Origin: CAIXQW01 sp046049675
Lineage (GTDB): Bacteria > Bacteroidota > Bacteroidia > Chitinophagales > Chitinophagaceae
Direction: 5' to 3'
DNA length: 9,753 bases
Assembly (NCBI GenBank): GCA_046049675.1
Contig: JBJORA010000068.1
Span: forward strand, 1 to 9,753
Shown one piece after another: positions 1-6,855 of the stretch. The notes below the pieces were generated by a model. The model was not told the origin of the DNA and ran no database searches. It saw only the letters and a list, made by a program, of their open reading frames with translations. The translations under genes were made by a program, and so were the position numbers. Each line of letters begins with the position of its first letter. The stretch's first letter is position 1.

Positions 1-1014
1 ATTTCGGTTGGCGAGCCTACACCAATTTTTACAACTTCTGTTACAGTGATTACACCTGTTTGCCCTAGTATTCCTAGCGGTACAATTAGCTTAAATGCAA
101 CTGGTGGAAGTGCGCCTTATACTTTTGCTATCAATAACGGTGCTTTTTCTGGCAATTCTTATTGGTCTAATCTTGCGCCTGGTACATACACGGTGTATAT
201 CAAAGATGCAAAAGGCTGTGTAACTGACACTTCATTTACTTTGCTACCTGCAAATACATTTCTATTTACCGAAGCAAGTAGCATTCAGCCAACCTGTTTG
301 GCAGATAGCAGCGCTAGCATATCTGTAAGTGTTACCGGCACTTTGCTTCAGGGTTATTACTACGAATTGCAGCCTTCGGGTATTGGCAATTATACAGGCG
401 ACTTTAGCCCATTAACAGCTGGTGTTTACACTGTAGCAGCGCGTGACATTAATGGTTGTGAGGTTACGACAATCATTACAATCAATGAGCCACTCAACAA
501 CGTGTATCCGCAAATAAGCGCGACACAAATTATTTGTTCTTTTGGCTTGACGTCTGGCACAGCTACCGTTAGTGTAAATGGTGGCACCCAACCTTATAGC
601 TATCAGTGGAGCCGCTCATTTTTAGATACCAATCCAGTGATTGAGAATTTGCTGTCTGGCTTTTATAGTGTGCAGGTCACCGATGCTAATGGATGTATTG
701 GTACGGATACTGTTACGATCTTTGAAGCGCCATGTTGTGAAGTCGCATTTCCTAATAGCTTTACGCCAGATGGTGATGGCCTCAATGATAAATTCAAACC
801 GTTGACAAGTGCGACCGCTATGAACGTAACCTTCCAAATTTATGACCGCTGGGGCAATCAAGTATTTGCTAGTACGAATCCACGCGAGCCTTGGAATGGT
901 AAGTTTAAGGGCAACGATTGCGAAATAGGCACCTACTTCTATGTCTACAAATACTTCTGTAGCTACGGCGAGAAGTGGTACGTAAAGAGTGGTGACATTA
1001 CCTTAATTAGATAA
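1..1014 (+). CDS. Secreted repeat protein with C-terminal type IX secretion (gliding-motility type, CHU_C) domain; 5' end missing
   Basis: The reading frame is open from base 1 and ends at TAA 1012-1014, giving 337 residues of a longer protein. The GTG at 46 lies inside the frame and is not a believable start. Three SprB/PKD-like repeats of roughly 75 residues are visible. Each has a Cys near its start (PVC, PTC, IIC) and closes with a G-x-Y-(T/S)-V...D-x-x-GC motif at about residues 61-73, 141-153 and 220-232. From about residue 245 to the end is a typical CHU_C sorting domain: FPNSFTPDGDGLNDKF, then IYDRWGNQVF, PWNGKFKG and GTYFYVYKY. This domain is known to direct export through the type IX secretion system (type B signal) in Bacteroidota. 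The protein is therefore probably large, surface-exposed or secreted, and adhesin-like. The inferred role in adhesion or gliding cannot be tested without the missing N-terminus. Confidence 0.9.
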   Translation: MSVGEPTPIFTTSVTVITPVCPSIPSGTISLNATGGSAPYTFAINNGAFSGNSYWSNLAPGTYTVYIKDAKGCVTDTSFTLLPANTFLFTEASSIQPTCLADSSASISVSVTGTLLQGYYYELQPSGIGNYTGDFSPLTAGVYTVAARDINGCEVTTIITINEPLNNVYPQISATQIICSFGLTSGTATVSVNGGTQPYSYQWSRSFLDTNPVIENLLSGFYSVQVTDANGCIGTDTVTIFEAPCCEVAFPNSFTPDGDGLNDKFKPLTSATAMNVTFQIYDRWGNQVFASTNPREPWNGKFKGNDCEIGTYFYVYKYFCSYGEKWYVKSGDITLIR

Positions 1015-1081
1015 GGTTTAAGTATTTTGTTTTGATGTAGACTAAGTTATTGGCTTTACATTAAACGTAGATAAAACACAA

Positions 1082-1113
1082 ATGGGCCGCAAGTATTACT
1101 ACTTACAACCCAT
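1082..1113. terminator. Imperfect inverted repeat between convergent genes, possible terminator
   Basis: ATGGG (1082-1086) pairs with CCCAT (1109-1113), and AAGTA (1091-1095) pairs with TACTT (1100-1104) around the loop TTAC. The inner 4-base segments CCGC and ACAA mostly do not pair. The hairpin lies between the convergent ends of the secreted repeat protein and tonB, where a two-way terminator would be expected. No clear T-tract follows on either strand, so the call is weak. Confidence 0.25.
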
Positions 1114-1132
1114 CTGTGCCTCTCTACCTTCT

Positions 1133-1207
1133 ATGAAAAAAACTATCTAAAAAACCTTATTCATTTTGCTTTGCCCTTTTAGCGCTTGCTCTGATATAAT
1201 AACGTAG
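1133..1207 (+). pseudogene. Possible remnant of a lipoprotein gene start (signal peptide with lipobox, interrupted)
   Basis: An ATG at 1133 begins MKKTI and is stopped by TAA at 1148-1150. Reading on in the same frame gives KTLFILLCPFSACSD followed by IIT and a stop at 1205-1207. Apart from the one internal stop this looks like a lipoprotein signal peptide: a Lys-rich n-region, a hydrophobic core, and a lipobox-like F-S-A-C with the acceptor Cys at codon 1187-1189. After the Cys only a few codons remain open, and no later continuation is seen in the other frames before tonB. It may be the eroded 5' end of a lost gene. With so few residues, chance resemblance is possible. Confidence 0.3.
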
Positions 1208-1247
1208 CACATTGTCTAGATGTTGTGGCTTTATGCTAACCTTAACA

Positions 1248-2129
1248 CTATGGCTGCGGCTCATCAACTGTTGTTTGAAAAGTCACAGTAATACTAAAGT
1301 TGCTCTTAACTGGCTTGCCTTTAGATTTAGCTGGCTTCCACTTTGGCATTGTTCTGATAACACGCACTGCTTCTGCATCGTAAGCCTTACCTAAGCTTTT
1401 TAGTACAAGCACGTTACTCAGTTTGCCAGATTCATCTATGGTAAATTCTACAAGCACACTGCCGGTTACATCGCCATCACTATTACCGCCACTTGGGTAA
1501 TCTGCGCCACCATTTGCTGTTGGATCTTCTAGTTGATCTTGCAAGTATTTATGCAGTGCTTTATAGCCACCAGGAAACTCTGGTTCTTCATCTATTAACT
1601 CCACTATAGGCGTAGGCGGTGTTGGCGGATCTGGTGGCGTTGGCGGACTAGGTGGCGCTGGCGGTGTTGGTGGCTGAGGTGGCGCTGGCGGACCGCTTGG
1701 TTTCGGTCCATGGGTTGGCTCATTATTTGACCCATCACCGTCGTTCGGTGTTGCACGTGGATCAAGAGTAGGCTTTTCAATATCTTTATTGTGCTCAACA
1801 ATTTTTGGTGGCCCTTGCTCTGGAACTTTAGGACCAGATGTATGTGGTTGCGTTGGCTTAGGAATGGGATGAAGCACAACTGGTATAAGGCGCGGCTTTA
1901 CTGGCTTATCGGCTCCATCGGTTTTATGCGCGCGCTCATCTGGATTTACAAATGATGCCAAAGAAATAATTGTAGCGATTGCACAACAGAAGAATAATCC
2001 CTTCTTTACATGTGCGTCATAGTCTTTTCGCAATTGGTAGGCACCATACATTTTGTTGCGATTTCTAAATACAATATCAAGGTAAGATTCTTGTACTGCT
2101 TTTTCTTGTTTTTTGTTGTAGCTGCTCAT
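1248..2129 (-). CDS. tonB: Energy transducer TonB (Bacteroidota type)
   Basis: This 293-residue protein would couple the inner-membrane proton gradient to outer-membrane receptors. Residues 1-43 are cytoplasmic and include LDIVFRNRNKMYGAYQLR, the conserved segment of Bacteroidota TonB proteins. One membrane helix spans about 44-61. A periplasmic Pro-rich linker follows, becoming nearly pure PPx repeats at about 145-174. The C-terminal TonB domain runs from about 180 to 286, with EPEFPGGYKAL at its start and MPKWKPAKSKGKPV near its end. Between the FPGG helix and the strand beginning VTGSVLVEF there is a Gly/Asn/Asp-rich stretch (about 201-221) where family members usually carry a short YP..A...G segment. 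No exbB or exbD lies nearby, so it is an orphan copy. The ATG at 2129 places the conserved segment correctly. The receptor at 3795-6167 on the same strand is a possible partner, but the genes are not in one operon. Confidence 0.9.
   Translation of the reverse strand: MSSYNKKQEKAVQESYLDIVFRNRNKMYGAYQLRKDYDAHVKKGLFFCCAIATIISLASFVNPDERAHKTDGADKPVKPRLIPVVLHPIPKPTQPHTSGPKVPEQGPPKIVEHNKDIEKPTLDPRATPNDGDGSNNEPTHGPKPSGPPAPPQPPTPPAPPSPPTPPDPPTPPTPIVELIDEEPEFPGGYKALHKYLQDQLEDPTANGGADYPSGGNSDGDVTGSVLVEFTIDESGKLSNVLVLKSLGKAYDAEAVRVIRTMPKWKPAKSKGKPVKSNFSITVTFQTTVDEPQP
1615..1695. repeat. Nine tandem 9-bp units encoding the TonB PPx linker
   Basis: On the + strand the region reads as nine consecutive units of form GGyGGnnnn (for example GGCGGTGTT at 1615 and again at 1660, and GGTGGCGCT at 1651 and 1678). 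On the coding strand each unit gives three residues of a Pro-Pro-x or equivalent frame, building the periplasmic linker. Because 9 bp is a multiple of three, gain or loss of units would keep the frame and only change linker length. Divergence between units shows it is not a freshly expanded array. Confidence 0.85.
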
Positions 2130-2219
2130 AATGTTTTGCTCTTTGCTATCAATAACGATGTTGATGCGGCGGATATTTCGCGACTTCTGTTTTGTGACAG
2201 TGTTTTTACACAGCGCTTA

Positions 2220-2233
2220 CAAATACATGTTTG
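2220..2233. promoter_or_regulatory. Weak paired -7-like elements in the tonB / glycosyltransferase divergent region
   Basis: On the minus strand, bases 2220-2227 read TGTATTTG, seven of eight matches to the Bacteroidota -7 element TAnnTTTG, placed to serve tonB with a leader of about 85 bases. On the plus strand, 2226-2233 read CATGTTTG, also seven of eight, about 24 bases before the ATG at 2258. Neither is exact and no convincing -33 element is visible. A second plus-strand near-match, TACTTTTA at 2246-2253, seems too close to the ATG. Confidence 0.2.
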
Positions 2234-2257
2234 AGCACATTGCCTTACTTTTACCGC

Positions 2258-3790
2258 ATGTTGCAACAAAAGCAATTTCCAACAAGCCTAGCCATCAGTA
2301 TGGTTATGTGTGCTGCATTGTGGCTGCTTGCATATCCCTATTATAAATACTTTATTGATGCAGATGCTGTTGCCTACCTTACAATTGCTGAACGTGTAGC
2401 AAAAGGCGATTGGTCACGCAGTATAAATGGCTTGTGGAGTCCGCTTGGCTCATGGGTATTAGTACCATTTCTCAAAGCAGGGCAAAATGGATTTGCGATA
2501 GCACAGTTCATCAATCTAATATGTGCATTAGCAATATTGCCTTTGTGGTTTTTCTTAGCAAAGAAATTTGTACAGAAAGATTTATTGCTCAAATGCGTGA
2601 CGCTTGCTTTGGCTCCTGTGCTTGTTTACTATAGCTATCTACAAGTATTTGGCGATTTAATGCAAGTGTGCATGTTGCTAGCATATTTACATGTTTGTAC
2701 ACAAACGAATTTTATAAAGTCTATATCACTGCACATCTTAGCAGGTGCCATCTGCGGTATTGCTTTTTATGCAAAGGCATATAGCTTTCCTTTTTTAATA
2801 CTTCATCTTGCGGCTTTGCATGCTTGGCATTGGTACCACTACAAAAAAATCAATTTCATCCGAGCAGCGTCTTCAATAATTATCTGCATACTTGTGATGC
2901 TACCATGGAGTCTTACGCTAAGTAAAAAGTATAGCACATTTAGCTTGACAGGCAATAGCGGCAAACTGAATATGAGTTGGTATTTGCTAGGCCACAAAGA
3001 GTTTAAGGATAGTATCAAAGTACTTGTTCCTCCAACCTACGATGATAGTCCAAGCTTTTGGGAGGACCCTTACCCTTCGCAAGCACAGTTGCATTCTCCA
3101 TTTGAAAGTGTGGAGATGTTATTAGTAAAGTGGCCGCCACGTATCATTTATACATGCATCGTGGCTGTGTCTTGTTTTAGCGAAATATCTAGTGTGCTAT
3201 TGATAGGTATTTTAATAGCTTGCCTAATTTATAGAAAAAGTAAAGACGCAGCACTGGCCGCAATAACGCTAGCTTGTTTAGTAATGCCGCTAGGCTATTT
3301 GGCTATGCATATAGAAACGCGCTATATTTGGCTAAGCGGTTTAACAGGAATTATTCTTTGCCTCATGGTGCTACAGCATCTTGACTATCAAAAATACAAG
3401 TGGGCACTTTCAATTTTCTTTGCGCTAAGCATGCTCGTATACCCTGCCTATCATATGTATCAGCTGCGCAATAAAGGCAAACAAAATTTTGAACTCGCGC
3501 AATTATTTAACCAGCATAATTTGCAACAATGCAAATTCACTGGTAATGCAGAAGATGCAAGCGATGCTTGGGTAATTGCTTTATTGAGCCGAAGCCAGTT
3601 CTATACTATTGATCAATTTGATTATCGTGCAGAAGATTTGATTAGCGATATGAAACGCTATGGCATTACCCACTATTTGTACAAAGCAGAAAATGATGCA
3701 ATAACCTCAAAGCAATTTAACGGCTTTGACTCAGAAATTGTTTTTCAGCAAGGCGCATATACGATGTACGCGCTACACCCTTTGCAATAA
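2258..3790 (+). CDS. Polytopic membrane protein, probable GT-C type (GT39/PMT-like) glycosyltransferase
   Basis: The protein has 510 residues when started at ATG 2258. The frame can be extended to TTG 2231, adding nine residues (start MSTLPYFYR), but TTG is a less likely start and adds nothing conserved. About ten to twelve hydrophobic segments fill residues 10-400. A soluble tail of about 105 residues follows. After the first helix comes DADAVAYLTIAERVAKGDWS and then INGLWSPLGSWVL. An acidic Asp-x-Asp in the first extracytoplasmic loop followed by a pattern like this is typical of GT-C transferases, which use polyprenyl-phosphate sugars. A later HIETRYIWLSG (about 351-361) resembles the (E)RY motif of the GT39/PMT_2 group. 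The inferred role is sugar transfer to lipid A, protein or surface glycan on the periplasmic side. The substrate cannot be told, and no glycan-biosynthesis genes are adjacent. It is divergent from tonB and convergent with the receptor gene. Confidence 0.7.
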   Translation: MLQQKQFPTSLAISMVMCAALWLLAYPYYKYFIDADAVAYLTIAERVAKGDWSRSINGLWSPLGSWVLVPFLKAGQNGFAIAQFINLICALAILPLWFFLAKKFVQKDLLLKCVTLALAPVLVYYSYLQVFGDLMQVCMLLAYLHVCTQTNFIKSISLHILAGAICGIAFYAKAYSFPFLILHLAALHAWHWYHYKKINFIRAASSIIICILVMLPWSLTLSKKYSTFSLTGNSGKLNMSWYLLGHKEFKDSIKVLVPPTYDDSPSFWEDPYPSQAQLHSPFESVEMLLVKWPPRIIYTCIVAVSCFSEISSVLLIGILIACLIYRKSKDAALAAITLACLVMPLGYLAMHIETRYIWLSGLTGIILCLMVLQHLDYQKYKWALSIFFALSMLVYPAYHMYQLRNKGKQNFELAQLFNQHNLQQCKFTGNAEDASDAWVIALLSRSQFYTIDQFDYRAEDLISDMKRYGITHYLYKAENDAITSKQFNGFDSEIVFQQGAYTMYALHPLQ

Positions 3791-3794
3791 ATAA

Positions 3795-6167
3795 TTAGAA
3801 CTTAAAGTTCCACGTCACACTTGGTATAATCGGAAATATTTGCACGGCCTTCACTTTTGCTTCCACACCCGCTGCTGTACTTCCACCAATATCCAAATAA
3901 ATGATATAAGGATTAAAACGATTATAAGTATTGTAAACACCAAATGCCCATGAGCTCGTTAATTTCTTTTTGCTACCATCCTTTTTTAAGCCACTAGGAT
4001 TAGGTGTATAAATTGCACCCAAATCAATGCGGTGGTAAGCAGGCAAACGGCGATTGTTAAGTACATCGTATTGTGCCACCAAGGTATTTTCAATATTTAC
4101 TAAATCGGTTGGTAAGGTAATCCAATTGCCACTGCTGTAAACGAATACACCGCTAGCCGTCCACTTCTTATTGATTTCGTAAGTACTTGTAATACTAATG
4201 TCGTGACGACGATCGTATTTGGCGTAATAGCGCAAGCCGCCATTTAAGCCAGGAAAAGTACGGTTAGCATAACTTAAAGTATAACCAATCCAACCAGTCC
4301 ACTTGCCTTTTATTTTATTGACAAAAAACTCAGCGCCATAACTCTCGCCAGTACCACGAACAAAATCGTACTCAGGATCGTTATTGTTATTTGGCGTATA
4401 ACCTTCGCGATACTCAAGTTGATTTTTCATCTTTTTGTAATACACTTCAATGCTTGTTTCAAACATATTGTCTTTGAAATTCTTAAAGAAACCTGCGCTG
4501 TACTGCCAAGCTTCTTGTGGTTGCACAAGCAAGGTACTAGGCACCCAAAGGTCTGTTGGTAAAGTGCTGCCGTTGTTGGTTACTAAGTGAATATACTGAT
4601 AAGTTCTTGTTACACTTGCCTTGACGCTACTTGTTGGCCCGGTTGTATAACGCGCATTAAGGCGTGGTTCAAATCCACCATAAGTCTTTACAATTTCTCC
4701 ACTACCATATGTTGTACTATCAATATTTTGACCATTATTTACTGTAAACTTAGTGTACGGACCCAAGTGATTGAAGTTGCTATAACGCAAACCAAAGTTC
4801 ACACGCAACTTATCTGTAATATCCCAATCGTCTTGCACATAAGCTGCACTTTCTATCGCATACTTTGTCACAGGATTTACCGCATCCAAAGCAGCAGTAT
4901 CGCTACCACCGCTAATAGTACTTGGTTGAAAGCGATGGTAAATTGATAGCACACCTGCCTTAATATTATGACCCTTACCTGCAAAATAATCTAGGTCGCT
5001 CTTAATATTCCAATCTCTTATGCCACTCTTAAGTTGCACTCTAAAATCTTGCTGCTCGCCAACAAACGAAAAGTCGTAGCGATTATATACTGCCGTGGTG
5101 TTTACAAATATCTTATTAGTAAACAAGTGATTCCAACGTAAAGTAGCAGTACGATTGCCCCAAGGAATGCGTGCACCAAAAGTATTTGTGTTATTACTGA
5201 AATTAAAAACATCGTCACCAAAATAGCCGCTTAAATACAAGCGATCTTTTGGACCAAGTTTATAGTTAACCTTTGTATTAAGGTCGTAAAAATAGTATCC
5301 AAAACCTTGCAGTCTTTCATTATTAGGCTGCAAAGCCTTTAGTAATTCTGTACCGTAAGTTCGACGTGCACTTACAATAAAAGAAGCCTTGTCCTTTACA
5401 ATCGGTCCTTGCACGCTGAATCTACTTGCTATTAAACCAATGCCGCCATCCACTTTGAACTCTTTGTTATTACCTTCTTTCATGCTAACATCAAGCACAC
5501 TGCTTAAGCGGCCACCATATTGGGCTGCCATGCCGCCTTTAATTAAAGTAACATTCTTAATAGCATCGCCATTAAATACACTAAAGAAACCAAATAAGTG
5601 ACCAGTATTGTAAACCACAGCATCGTCTAGCATTATCAAGTTTTGGTCGGGTCCGCCGCCGCGCACATAAAAACCACTGCTGCCTTCTCCCCCATTTTTT
5701 ACGCCAGGTAAAAGTTGAATCGTTTTAAGTACATCTACTTCACCTAAAATCACTGGTAGCTTTTTCGCAGTTTCTATACTTAACTGGTGCACCCCGCTTT
5801 GTGTGGTTTTTACATTCACATCTTTGCGTTTTGTAGTTACCATAATTTCTCCCGTGCTCTTTGCTTGTACTCGAAGTTTCACATCTTGCTTTACATCTTT
5901 GGTGCCAACTTGCACAGGAATAACTTGGCTTACGTAACCAGGATAATTTACTTTGATATTGTAAGTATCATTTGGCTTTACACTTAAACTATAATAGCCA
6001 TAATTATTGGAGTTTACGCCACTACTATTACCTTCAATTTGCACGCTAGCGTTTGGCAAACTTTCACCGGTATTTACATCTGTGATATAACCGCTAATAC
6101 TTGGCAAATTTTGTGCATTAACACTGCATACCATTAAGGCCATTACTAAGCCTAAAAAATATCTCAT
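3795..6167 (-). CDS. TonB-dependent outer-membrane receptor with carboxypeptidase-D-like N-terminal domain
   Basis: Starting at ATG 6167 gives 790 residues beginning MRYFLGLVMALMVCSVNAQ, a clean signal peptide with cleavage near A-Q at 19/20. An upstream in-frame ATG at 6215 would add 16 residues (MQSFWKARVPLRCSKV). It is rejected because an exact -7 element TACCTTTG (6183-6190) lies between the two starts, and the extension would precede the signal peptide. Domains: carboxypeptidase-regulatory-like beta-sandwich about 23-100 (ISGYITDVNTGESLPNASV); a TonB-box-like EIMVTTK about 108-114; plug about 125-232, with LLPGVKNGGEGSSGFYVRGG, a DD pair followed by the NTGHLFGFFSVFN stretch, and GGMAAQYGGRLSSVLDV; then a beta-barrel ending in aromatic Phe (NFKF), as outer-membrane proteins do. 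It is shorter than SusC-type glycan receptors (about 1000 residues), and no SusD partner is present. The ligand is unknown. TonB energises this family, and a tonB gene lies at 1248-2129. Confidence 0.92.
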   Translation of the reverse strand: MRYFLGLVMALMVCSVNAQNLPSISGYITDVNTGESLPNASVQIEGNSSGVNSNNYGYYSLSVKPNDTYNIKVNYPGYVSQVIPVQVGTKDVKQDVKLRVQAKSTGEIMVTTKRKDVNVKTTQSGVHQLSIETAKKLPVILGEVDVLKTIQLLPGVKNGGEGSSGFYVRGGGPDQNLIMLDDAVVYNTGHLFGFFSVFNGDAIKNVTLIKGGMAAQYGGRLSSVLDVSMKEGNNKEFKVDGGIGLIASRFSVQGPIVKDKASFIVSARRTYGTELLKALQPNNERLQGFGYYFYDLNTKVNYKLGPKDRLYLSGYFGDDVFNFSNNTNTFGARIPWGNRTATLRWNHLFTNKIFVNTTAVYNRYDFSFVGEQQDFRVQLKSGIRDWNIKSDLDYFAGKGHNIKAGVLSIYHRFQPSTISGGSDTAALDAVNPVTKYAIESAAYVQDDWDITDKLRVNFGLRYSNFNHLGPYTKFTVNNGQNIDSTTYGSGEIVKTYGGFEPRLNARYTTGPTSSVKASVTRTYQYIHLVTNNGSTLPTDLWVPSTLLVQPQEAWQYSAGFFKNFKDNMFETSIEVYYKKMKNQLEYREGYTPNNNNDPEYDFVRGTGESYGAEFFVNKIKGKWTGWIGYTLSYANRTFPGLNGGLRYYAKYDRRHDISITSTYEINKKWTASGVFVYSSGNWITLPTDLVNIENTLVAQYDVLNNRRLPAYHRIDLGAIYTPNPSGLKKDGSKKKLTSSWAFGVYNTYNRFNPYIIYLDIGGSTAAGVEAKVKAVQIFPIIPSVTWNFKF

Positions 6168-6182
6168 AACTTTACTACAGCG

Positions 6183-6190
6183 CAAAGGTA
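6183..6190 (-). promoter_or_regulatory. -7 promoter element TACCTTTG for the receptor gene
   Basis: The minus strand reads TACCTTTG, an exact match to the Bacteroidota -7 consensus TAnnTTTG. It sits 15 bases before the ATG at 6167. It implies a very short leader and its own transcript for the receptor, inside the 47-base gap after the upstream gene. No good -33 TTG at normal spacing is seen; a TTTTGG lies only about 11 bases upstream. Confidence 0.5.
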
Positions 6191-6214
6191 CACGAGCCTT
6201 CCAAAAGCTTTGCA

Positions 6215-6784
6215 TTATTTATCGGCCCTTGTGCCTATATCATATTGGCAACTTATAATGGATAAGAATATCCAATCAGCCTCCGTAACGTTTAATGGCA
6301 ATTTGGGTTCTAAGCCAACACCAAGGTGCCATCTACCGTAATGTTTGAACGGTTGAACATATAAACTTGTGTTAATGCCAGCATACCAGGTATTACGTAC
6401 TAGAACGCTCTGATTCTGCTTATTAAGCGCAAAGCGTGCATTTTCTGCAATGAAGGATGCCCGTAAGCTGCTGCGAGGTGCCAAAGCTGAACGCCATTGT
6501 ATAAAACTGGCAAGACTCCAATGCGCCTGCTCACTTATTTGACTATCTACGCTATAGCGTGACAGACGAATACCAAAGTGAAGGTTGCGGCTAAAATTTG
6601 TAGAAGCACCCAGCATATTTACGCCAATACGCGCTTGGTCGCTTCCACTGGTACTTCCAATGCGTATTTGAGGCCCGTAGCTGTAGCATAGGCTTAGCAC
6701 ACGAAAGTCTTGCTCTTGCGCATGAACTATATTAGTCCACAAGCATAATTGCAGCAAAACCAATAAAACCAAACACTTTGCCAT
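6215..6784 (-). CDS. Small exported protein of unknown function, possibly an outer-membrane or beta-rich protein
   Basis: I do not recognise the family. Starting at ATG 6784 gives 189 residues with a textbook signal peptide, MAKCLVLLVLLQLCLWTNIVHAQ, probably cut after HAQ. Longer in-frame starts at 6880 and 6832 are rejected: they add a second hydrophobic stretch, overlap the divergent ABC-F promoter, and lie upstream of the exact -7 element TAGCTTTG at 6796-6803. The mature part alternates short polar and hydrophobic runs (for example FGIRLSRYSVDS, WHLGVGLEPKLPLNV), as in small outer-membrane barrels, but no motif clinches this. There is no lipobox. Its TAA at 6215-6217 shares one base with an upstream ATG of the receptor frame (TAATG), and the proper receptor start is only 47 bases downstream. 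The two may be functionally linked, for example as a receptor accessory protein (inference). Confidence 0.65.
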   Translation of the reverse strand: MAKCLVLLVLLQLCLWTNIVHAQEQDFRVLSLCYSYGPQIRIGSTSGSDQARIGVNMLGASTNFSRNLHFGIRLSRYSVDSQISEQAHWSLASFIQWRSALAPRSSLRASFIAENARFALNKQNQSVLVRNTWYAGINTSLYVQPFKHYGRWHLGVGLEPKLPLNVTEADWIFLSIISCQYDIGTRADK

Positions 6785-6795
6785 TAGTATTCGTG

Positions 6796-6803
6796 CAAAG
6801 CTA
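6796..6803 (-). promoter_or_regulatory. -7 promoter element TAGCTTTG for the small exported protein gene
   Basis: The minus strand reads TAGCTTTG, an exact TAnnTTTG match, 11 bases before ATG 6784. Upstream on the same strand a TTGTTG (around 6816-6821) could act as a -33 element, though the spacing of about 12 to 15 bases is somewhat short. This element helps decide the start at 6784 over longer alternatives. Confidence 0.5.
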
Positions 6804-6832
6804 AACGCCAATAAGCAACAATTAGTATGCAT

Positions 6833-6849
6833 TGCAAAGTATATTTGCA
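6833..6849. promoter_or_regulatory. Perfect 6-bp inverted repeat overlapping the ABC-F promoter
   Basis: TGCAAA (6833-6838) and TTTGCA (6844-6849) are perfect inverted arms around GTATA. The right arm overlaps the ABC-F -7 element, so a dimeric repressor bound here could block it. It may equally be chance in AT-rich promoter DNA. Confidence 0.2.
6840..6847 (+). promoter_or_regulatory. -7 promoter element TATATTTG for the ABC-F gene
   Basis: TATATTTG is an exact TAnnTTTG match, ending 8 bases before ATG 6856. It lies inside the alternative TTG-started frame (6832), which makes that longer start unlikely. It would drive both the ABC-F gene and the overlapping peptidase gene. No clear -33 element is visible. 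Confidence 0.5.
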
Positions 6850-6855
6850 GTTCAC

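Noticed and set aside
1615..1695. CRISPR-like or regulatory repeat array
   Set aside because: The units are 9 bp with no spacers and are fully explained as PPx codons of tonB.
1604..1879. 91-codon His/Arg/Gln-rich open frame overlapping tonB in another frame
   Set aside because: The His-Arg-Gln pattern is simply the 9-bp repeat of the tonB linker read in a different frame.
2231..2257. TTG start adding nine residues to the glycosyltransferase
   Set aside because: An ATG at 2258 lies just before the first membrane helix; TTG starts are uncommon in this group and the extra residues show no conserved feature.
4587..4946. 119-codon open frame on the plus strand inside the receptor gene
   Set aside because: It is antisense to the beta-barrel coding region and is Ile/Thr/Cys-rich without any domain or start signal; a shadow frame.
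3795..6167. SusC-type glycan importer of a polysaccharide utilisation locus
   Set aside because: The protein is about 200 residues too short, and no SusD-like gene, glycoside hydrolase or hybrid sensor lies nearby.
6832..6855. TTG start adding eight residues to the ABC-F protein
   Set aside because: An exact -7 element TATATTTG lies within this stretch, so the transcript should begin after it. The ATG at 6856 begins directly with the usual first strand of the domain.
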